A DNA stretch of 56,637 nucleotides. It comes from UBA1723 sp045641625 (lineage in GTDB: Bacteria > Bacteroidota > Bacteroidia > Bacteroidales > Paludibacteraceae). The first letter of the stretch is position 1, and each line of letters begins with the position of its first letter. Location: assembly GCA_045641625.1 (NCBI GenBank), contig JAZUHH010000063.1, positions 1 through 56,637 of the forward strand. The letters run 5' to 3'. Positions 51,782-56,637 of the stretch are shown here, in pieces. The notes under the pieces are model-generated. The model was not told where the DNA came from, ran no database searches, and saw nothing but the letters and a program-made list of their open reading frames with translations. A program made the position numbers and the translations under genes.

Positions 51782-53731
51782 TCACTCTACGTGTATATAT
51801 CCCATTGATTTAGGATATTTGACCTTGTAAGTAAACTTCAGTTCCTTCTTTTCGCCTGGTTTGAGAACGACTTTCCATTTTAGCGAGCCATTTTCCTTGT
51901 TCACTTCTGCTCCTCCGTTGTCAGTAAGCTCGACTTTGATATCCTCGTTTGTGGCGATAGGATATTGGTCGTCCACATTTACCTCCACAGTGATGTTCTT
52001 TCGGTTTTGGATAGTAGTCTTCCAAGTTTTTTCTATCATCCTGTTGGTTCCTATGAACTGTTTGCTTTCAAGGCTCTTGACTTCTGTACGGCTAATCTTG
52101 ATGTCCTTGTCCACGCCCAGAGAGATGTTCATTGTGTCAGTAATCTCTTCAGCTTTAAGCTTTGTGTCCCCAAGATATACATTTTTCATATAAACCGCCA
52201 TCTTTCCGTCCTGATACTCGTAGGAACTCCAGTTGGGAATCTCTGCCATCAGATAGACACGCTCCGACAATTTTGGAATGGCAGAATAGATATAGTTGCA
52301 GTTTATTTTCTCTTCCTTTATTGCCACCTCGTGCTCCTTGTCGTCAGACGGTATGTTTGCAGGCAGCTCGATATCAGCATTGTAGTTTGCAATTGAAGCC
52401 TGTGGAATGATTATATCTGGCTGAACAATAGTCTCTTCTGCATCAGCAGCTATAGACCATTCGATGGAATTTCTTTCTTTCTTTTTGCTTGTTCTGTTTT
52501 TTAACTTAGGTGATGCGCTGGCAAACACATTGCTTTTTTTAACAACACCATAGGCAACACCATATCCGGCAATAACATCTTCGTCGTAATTATGTGCATC
52601 GAGTGTAACATTTAGTATGGATGGTGAATATGGGTTGATTTTAACTTTCTTTTCCTCGTATCCAGCAAAAGAGAATACTAATGTTTGGCCTGTTTTTGCT
52701 GAGATTTCGTAGTTGCCATCCATGTCAGTTGATATTATTTCCGAGGTGCCTTCTATCATTACATTGGCAAAGGGCAATGGTTCTTTGTCATCCCTGACTA
52801 TACCCTTGATTTTGCGAGTTAGTGCGTGTGAGTCAAACGGCATGTTGACTTCGTCTGTGCTGCTGTTTCTCTCTATCGGAAGTTTGTATGTTTTCAGTGA
52901 CGGTTTGTAGTTGCTGACAAAGGGATTCTCTGTGGACAGGTGCAGTTTCACGTTCTTCCAGTCCTCCTTGGTCTTTTGCTTGATTTGTGCGCGAGCCTCG
53001 ATTACTACAGGTTTGTCAACGTCGTGTACGCGTGTGTTGTATATAGGGGTCCATAGGGCCTCTGATACAAAGTAAGTTAGATCCACTTTGCATGTGGTTG
53101 CCTTTTTGCTTTCAAGCTCTACAACAACGCTGTTATAGGGGATTTCATTATTGATCATTATGTTGTTGATCAACTGCTTTCGCATCGAGATCTCTTTTGT
53201 TAGGACTTTCTCCTGAGTCTTGCATTCGAAAAGTTTCTGGTCTATCTCTGTTAATCTTTCGCGGAAAAAGTCGCTCATGCTTTTCAGCTCCTGCACGTTC
53301 AAAGTTTTGTCGTTGCCCTTGATATCCTTGTTTGCAAGAATCATATTTTTCTCTTCCTGTAGGGCTTGTGGCATGTTATGCACCACAGAAAACGAATCCT
53401 GTAGCTTTGCGATTTCTTTCTCCAGAAGTTTCACAGAATCGCGTTTTCCAGCCTTGTTCACGAACTCGGTCTTGTGGTCGATGGAATAGACGATGATGTC
53501 CATGTCGCTGAATCCTACCTGGACGGATGACTCGCTGTATTCGGTTGTCAGTCCAGTGATGTTCAGTGTCGTGTGTCCCGGCTGCACGGTGAACGAGCCG
53601 CTGCGTTTGACCATGGCACCCTGTTTGTAAACTGTGACGTCCTTGATCGTGGTATTGCAGTTTACTGTTGCTGCCATAATGTCTGTGGCAATGGCAATCA
53701 ATGCCACTATACTGAGCAAAGTTTTCTTCAT
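51782..53731 (-). CDS. DUF4140/DUF4139 (MuiA-like) exported protein with a SusC-type regulatory domain insert
   Basis: This 649-residue protein has a signal peptide (about 1-20). A DUF4140 domain (about 25-130) is followed by a coiled-coil segment and the large DUF4139 domain that runs to the C-terminus (SEALWTPIYNTRVHD, KTKEDWKNVKLHLSTENP, and KPGEKKELKFTYKVKYPKSM at the end). About residues 308-395 form an inserted CarboxypepD_reg-like module: IKGIVRDDKEPLPFANVMIE, TDMDGNYEISAKTGQTLVFS, then DVIAGYGV. This is the domain that precedes the plug in SusC-type TonB receptors. No barrel follows. The role of DUF4139 proteins is unclear; mucoidy inhibitor is only a family label. It has its own promoter (53761) and terminator. 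Confidence 0.85.
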   Translation of the reverse strand: MKKTLLSIVALIAIATDIMAATVNCNTTIKDVTVYKQGAMVKRSGSFTVQPGHTTLNITGLTTEYSESSVQVGFSDMDIIVYSIDHKTEFVNKAGKRDSVKLLEKEIAKLQDSFSVVHNMPQALQEEKNMILANKDIKGNDKTLNVQELKSMSDFFRERLTEIDQKLFECKTQEKVLTKEISMRKQLINNIMINNEIPYNSVVVELESKKATTCKVDLTYFVSEALWTPIYNTRVHDVDKPVVIEARAQIKQKTKEDWKNVKLHLSTENPFVSNYKPSLKTYKLPIERNSSTDEVNMPFDSHALTRKIKGIVRDDKEPLPFANVMIEGTSEIISTDMDGNYEISAKTGQTLVFSFAGYEEKKVKINPYSPSILNVTLDAHNYDEDVIAGYGVAYGVVKKSNVFASASPKLKNRTSKKKERNSIEWSIAADAEETIVQPDIIIPQASIANYNADIELPANIPSDDKEHEVAIKEEKINCNYIYSAIPKLSERVYLMAEIPNWSSYEYQDGKMAVYMKNVYLGDTKLKAEEITDTMNISLGVDKDIKISRTEVKSLESKQFIGTNRMIEKTWKTTIQNRKNITVEVNVDDQYPIATNEDIKVELTDNGGAEVNKENGSLKWKVVLKPGEKKELKFTYKVKYPKSMGYIHVE

Positions 53732-53760
53732 ATTTGTTGTCTTATAGTTATATGTATCCG

Positions 53761-53768
53761 CAAAGATA
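53761..53768 (-). promoter_or_regulatory. Promoter -7 element of the DUF4139 gene
   Basis: The minus strand reads TATCTTTG, 30 bases before the start codon. Confidence 0.65.
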
Positions 53769-53790
53769 CTACTATTCCCAAATAAAACAA

Positions 53791-53818
53791 AAAGAGAGCA
53801 ACCGAAGTCGCTCTCTTT
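53791..53818 (-). terminator. Terminator of mdh
   Basis: AAAGAGAGC pairs with GCTCTCTTT around a 10-base loop, followed on the minus strand by TTGTTTTATTT. Confidence 0.85.
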
Positions 53819-53846
53819 GTTTGTATGGAATAAATCCTACCTAAGA

Positions 53847-54839
53847 TTATAGGTTTGGATTCATCTTGCTCCACTCTGATACTGGTGGGATGATACCTAG
53901 AGTTACTAGCTCATCACGCATCTTCTGTAGGTGCTCGTAAGACTTAGCAAGATCAGCCATCTCCTCAGCTGTTCCAGAAGGAGCAGTGAAGCTAACACCG
54001 TTCTTGTCGATCTTAGTAGGCATAGCCATCATTACGTTCTTGAAACCGCACTTGTCGCAGTTTACGTAGCAACCAGCAGGCCAAGTGAACTCAGCACCAC
54101 CCATAGCACCCTCGATCATCTTTACAGCCTGGTAAGCAGGGCTCTGGAAAGAAGAACGACCACGAAGCTTGATGATAGCAGAACCACCCTGGATAGTAGC
54201 AGTCTTGATCTCTGCCCAACGGTCAGCTGGGATGTTGTACTCAGAAAGTGGCTTGCCAGCAACCTTTGCCTTAGAAGCAAATACTGCCATCTGCTCACCG
54301 TGACCACCGTAAGTGTAGCAGTCAGTTACCTGATCCTGCTGAACACCGCACTGCATTGCAAGCTGCTGCTGAAGACGAGTTGAGTCTAGAGCTGCAAGAG
54401 AAGTCAACTGATTTGGCTTCAAACCTGAGTGGATAAGAGCAGTAAGAGCTGTTACGTCAGCTGGGTTGAAGATAACAACAACGTGCTTTACATCTGGACA
54501 GTACTTCTTGATATTGTCACCGAACTCAGCAGCGATCTGGCAGTTACCCTTCAAAAGATCCTCGCGAGTCATACCCTCCTTACGAGGAGCACCACCTGAA
54601 GAAATGATATACTTAGCTCCAGTAAATGCCTTAGCTGGATCTGTAGTCCAAGAAATGTTTGCACCTGGGAATGCGCAGTGTGCCATCTCGTCAGCAACAC
54701 CGTGAACACCTGGCTCGAAAATATCATATAGACAAATGTTTGGAGTCAAACCAAGCATAAGTACAGACTGTACCATGTTAGAGCCGATTGCACCACCAGC
54801 ACCTACGATAACAAGCTTCTCGTTAGTTAAAAATGCCAT
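53847..54839 (-). CDS. mdh: Malate dehydrogenase
   Basis: This 330-residue enzyme of the lactate/malate dehydrogenase superfamily interconverts malate and oxaloacetate with NAD(H). It matters in the reductive, succinate-forming branch used by anaerobic Bacteroidales. The N-terminal nucleotide-binding loop is VGAGGAIGSN, the substrate-binding loop contains SSGGAPRKEGMTREDLLKGN, and VIFNPADVTALTAL and the catalytic His in YGGHGEQM are present. The AT-poor, highly biased codon use suggests strong expression. It is a single-gene unit with a promoter element at 54890 and a terminator at 53791. Confidence 0.94.
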   Translation of the reverse strand: MAFLTNEKLVIVGAGGAIGSNMVQSVLMLGLTPNICLYDIFEPGVHGVADEMAHCAFPGANISWTTDPAKAFTGAKYIISSGGAPRKEGMTREDLLKGNCQIAAEFGDNIKKYCPDVKHVVVIFNPADVTALTALIHSGLKPNQLTSLAALDSTRLQQQLAMQCGVQQDQVTDCYTYGGHGEQMAVFASKAKVAGKPLSEYNIPADRWAEIKTATIQGGSAIIKLRGRSSFQSPAYQAVKMIEGAMGGAEFTWPAGCYVNCDKCGFKNVMMAMPTKIDKNGVSFTAPSGTAEEMADLAKSYEHLQKMRDELVTLGIIPPVSEWSKMNPNL

Positions 54840-54889
54840 AACTTTATTGAATTATTGTTTATTAATATTCTTTTCCTTAGAATGTCCGG

Positions 54890-54897
54890 CAAAGATA
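54890..54897 (-). promoter_or_regulatory. Promoter -7 element of mdh
   Basis: The minus strand reads TATCTTTG, 51 bases before the mdh start codon. Confidence 0.65.
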
Positions 54898-54962
54898 ATA
54901 AATAAATTACTGAGTACGGACAAAAAAAATTACATTTATTTTAATTATGCTGATTTTGAGCC

Positions 54963-55790
54963 TTATTGTTCTTCCTTAGTCAGCATAATTGGGTATGTCA
55001 TTGGAAAGGATACTATCTTCCCGTTTATTTCGTATATGTTTGATATTATGTTTTCAAGCGAGTATTGTGATATTGCCTCTCTGAGTGACTTTAGACTTTC
55101 TTTGTCTGTATTTATTCCCTCGTCGTACTTTACTAATTCAACTTCTACTTTTGTTGGAAGTCCGTTTTGTTGGCAGCCTGTATATTTTATTCTTACAAGG
55201 AACTTGCCCTTTAATGTTGGAAACTTGTCGCGTAGTGTGTTTACAAATTCATTCCATTTGTTTATGGCTTCCTTGTTTTTCTCGGCAAGATTAGAAGTGA
55301 GAAGTAGTTTGTTCTCAACTCTCCTATGAGATTTTACTATTCCATTCTCGAGCTTGTAGAAACCTTCATGTTCGTAGATGCCACGATAATCTATAAGTAG
55401 TCTTTCAGATCCAACCTTTATTTCGTCATTCATCCATTTAGCCCAGACTCTTCCGTTGTCAAGGTAGTTCTTGAAAATATCTTCTTCCTGAGCTTTAATT
55501 ATCGGACCTTCGAACCCCACCTGAATGCTGTCCAAGTATAGTCTGTCATTTTCGATGCTCCAAAAGCCTCTATAGTTCCTCCAAAGACAAGTACATTCCA
55601 ATTCTGATACATTGTATTTGTTTAGGAGTAATGAATCAAGAGCTTCTTCGCAATAATATAGTGGGCATGTTTGTAATGAGTAATCCTGTCCGTCGATAAC
55701 TATAGATTCAGGAATTTGTTGCGTGGCTGATCCTGAAATTGGAAGTAGGAAACAGAGTGAAGTCAAAATTGTTGTCAGCGTCCTATTCAT
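54963..55790 (-). CDS. Exported protein of unknown function
   Basis: I do not recognise this 275-residue protein. A signal peptide (about 1-22, MNRTLTTILTSLCFLLPISG) is followed by a soluble, mixed alpha/beta protein with several Cys residues (CPLYYCEE, ECTCLW, GCQQNG). The C-terminal 110 residues (FLVRIKYTGCQQNGLPTKVEVELVKY) have a pattern loosely like a TonB C-terminal or energy-transducing fold, but not enough to claim it. It has no clear promoter; TATCTTCG near 55812 is one base off the consensus. The neighbours are mdh and a tRNA cluster. Confidence 0.65.
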   Translation of the reverse strand: MNRTLTTILTSLCFLLPISGSATQQIPESIVIDGQDYSLQTCPLYYCEEALDSLLLNKYNVSELECTCLWRNYRGFWSIENDRLYLDSIQVGFEGPIIKAQEEDIFKNYLDNGRVWAKWMNDEIKVGSERLLIDYRGIYEHEGFYKLENGIVKSHRRVENKLLLTSNLAEKNKEAINKWNEFVNTLRDKFPTLKGKFLVRIKYTGCQQNGLPTKVEVELVKYDEGINTDKESLKSLREAISQYSLENIISNIYEINGKIVSFPMTYPIMLTKEEQ

Positions 55791-55847
55791 AGCAAAATCA
55801 TATTAAAAGATACTTTGCGAAGATAGAATATAACTTACAAAAAACAA

Positions 55848-55875
55848 AAAAGAAGCAAAATTATTTGCTTCTTTT
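55848..55875 (-). terminator. Terminator of the tRNA cluster
   Basis: A 12-bp stem AAAAGAAGCAAA / TTTGCTTCTTTT with a 4-base loop is followed on the minus strand by TTGTTTTTTG. It lies 5 bases after the tRNA-Phe gene. Confidence 0.85.
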
Positions 55876-55880
55876 CTGTG

Positions 55881-55953
55881 TGGTACCACCAGGAATCGAA
55901 CCGGGGACACAAGGATTTTCAGTCCTTTGCTCTACCAACTGAGCTATGGCACC
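55881..55953 (-). tRNA. tRNA-Phe (GAA)
   Basis: This 73-base cloverleaf has a 7-bp acceptor stem (GGTGCCA with TGGTACC), the D-arm AGCTCAGTTGGTAGAGC, an anticodon loop CTGAAAA with GAA, and a T-arm with GGTTCGATTCC. The discriminator is A and no CCA is encoded. Confidence 0.97.
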
Positions 55954-55993
55954 ATTTTGTATTTCTAGTTTCGAAAGATTGTTAGGTTGGTAG

Positions 55994-56078
55994 TACCTCG
56001 AGCGGGACTTGAACCCGCACAATCGCAATGATTACGGGATTTTAAGTCCCGCGTGTCTACCGATTCCACCATCGAGGC
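55994..56078 (-). tRNA. tRNA-Leu (TAA)
   Basis: This 85-base class II tRNA has a long variable arm. The acceptor stem is GCCTCGA with TCGAGGT (first pair G-U), the anticodon loop is ACTTAAAA with TAA, and the T-arm contains GGTTCAAGTCC. The discriminator is A and CCA is not encoded. Confidence 0.96.
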
Positions 56079-56121
56079 GACCTTGATATCTCCTGATGGA
56101 GACCAATCATTATCGAATGGG

Positions 56122-56194
<73 letters not shown>

Positions 56195-56226
56195 AACATT
56201 TAGGCATCTCCTCTTGAAATGCGACG

Positions 56227-56234
56227 CAAAATTA
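56227..56234 (-). promoter_or_regulatory. Promoter -7 element of the tRNA cluster
   Basis: The minus strand reads TAATTTTG, 32 bases before the tRNA-Gly gene. Confidence 0.6.
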
Positions 56235-56359
56235 GTGCTTAATTTTTATTTTCCAAACTTTTTTGAGCGTTTTTTTACTTTTTTTCGATTTTTTGCGACA
56301 TAAATGTAGCGAAATGCCAAATTTTCAAATAATCAAAAGTCTCTTTTGAAAGAAATTTG

Positions 56360-56367
56360 TAATTTTG
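56360..56367 (+). promoter_or_regulatory. Promoter -7 element of argS
   Basis: The plus strand reads TAATTTTG, 40 bases before the argS start codon. Confidence 0.6.
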
Positions 56368-56407
56368 CACGACATATAAACTGAATAACGAATAAACAAA
56401 TCTATAT

Positions 56408-56637
56408 ATGAGCATTGAATCAAAACTCACAGAGGGTGTTAAGTCTGCAGTAAAGTCTCTTTACGGACTTGATGCTGATGACAAGATGGTTCAGCTTTCG
56501 GCTACAAAGAAGGAGTTCGAGGGCGACATCACTCTTGTAGTATTCCCTTTTGTCAAGATATCTAAGAAGAAACCAGAGGACACAGCTGCCGAAATAGGCG
56601 AGTACCTACAGCAGAATGTTCAGGAGGTCGAGAAGTT
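56408..56637 (+). CDS. argS: Arginyl-tRNA synthetase, N-terminal part (runs off the window)
   Basis: The first 76 codons of argS are present and the window ends inside the gene. The visible part is the class I ArgS N-terminal domain that contacts the D-loop of tRNA-Arg, with EFEGDITLVVFPFVKISKKKPEDTAAEIGEYL near residues 38-69. The enzyme charges tRNA-Arg in the cytoplasm. The start is ATG at 56408, following a promoter element at 56360. The motif HIGH would lie beyond the window, so the call rests on the N-terminal domain alone. Confidence 0.85.
   Translation, partial: MSIESKLTEGVKSAVKSLYGLDADDKMVQLSATKKEFEGDITLVVFPFVKISKKKPEDTAAEIGEYLQQNVQEVEK

Overview
This window is a stretch of chromosome from a member of the Bacteroidota, most likely order Bacteroidales. 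The evidence is internal. Almost every transcription unit is preceded by the TAnnTTTG promoter element of this phylum, and strong Shine-Dalgarno sites are rare. There is a lipoprotein-type TamA (TamL), a PorP/SprF protein of the type IX secretion system (T9SS), and three proteins with T9SS C-terminal sorting signals. A GH5 glucanase, a GH3 glucosidase and a PL1 pectate lyase point to an anaerobe that feeds on plant polysaccharides, for example in a gut or rumen. I cannot name the species.

Layout. Bases 238-13289 (minus strand) are one tightly packed envelope-growth operon: a stand-alone IMP cyclohydrolase, then mreB, mreC, mreD, mrdA (PBP2), rodA, tamB and tamL. Bases 13770-21242 (minus) hold an ADP-ribosylglycohydrolase, an unknown membrane protein, an AddA-type helicase-nuclease, a secreted GH5 enzyme and tsaE. 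Bases 21497-30134 (plus) hold miaB-mscL, a roughly 1 kb AT-rich gap, an XRE-cupin regulator with an acyl-CoA synthetase, and a GH3 lipoprotein followed by a membrane-bound AraC-type regulator. Bases 30305-37445 are an accessory surface-protein cluster: a T9SS type B adhesin broken by one in-frame TGA, an outer-membrane barrel protein and two large lipoproteins. A secreted pectate lyase follows. Bases 39984-47315 hold a PASTA protein, rluD, the lipid transport pair mlaE-mlaF, a small membrane protein, mutL and a CobW-type GTPase with a 65-residue His/Cys-rich segment. Bases 47382-55790 (minus) hold a small membrane protein, PorP/SprF with an OmpA-PD40 protein, ilvE, a DUF4139 protein, mdh and an unknown exported protein. 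Three tRNA genes (Gly, Leu, Phe) and the first 76 codons of argS close the window.

The most unusual feature is a dispersed family of short (about 30-38 bp) repeats built around ATCGMCGA. Copies sit directly downstream of the promoter elements of tsaE, miaB and the PASTA gene, in the gap before a small gene next to mlaF, over the start region of the broken adhesin, and twice in frame inside the coding sequence of the barrel protein. I do not recognise this family. Other points to follow are the single-domain PurH, the Tam genes joined to the elongasome operon, a palindrome between mreB and mreC, and the four-gene surface cluster.
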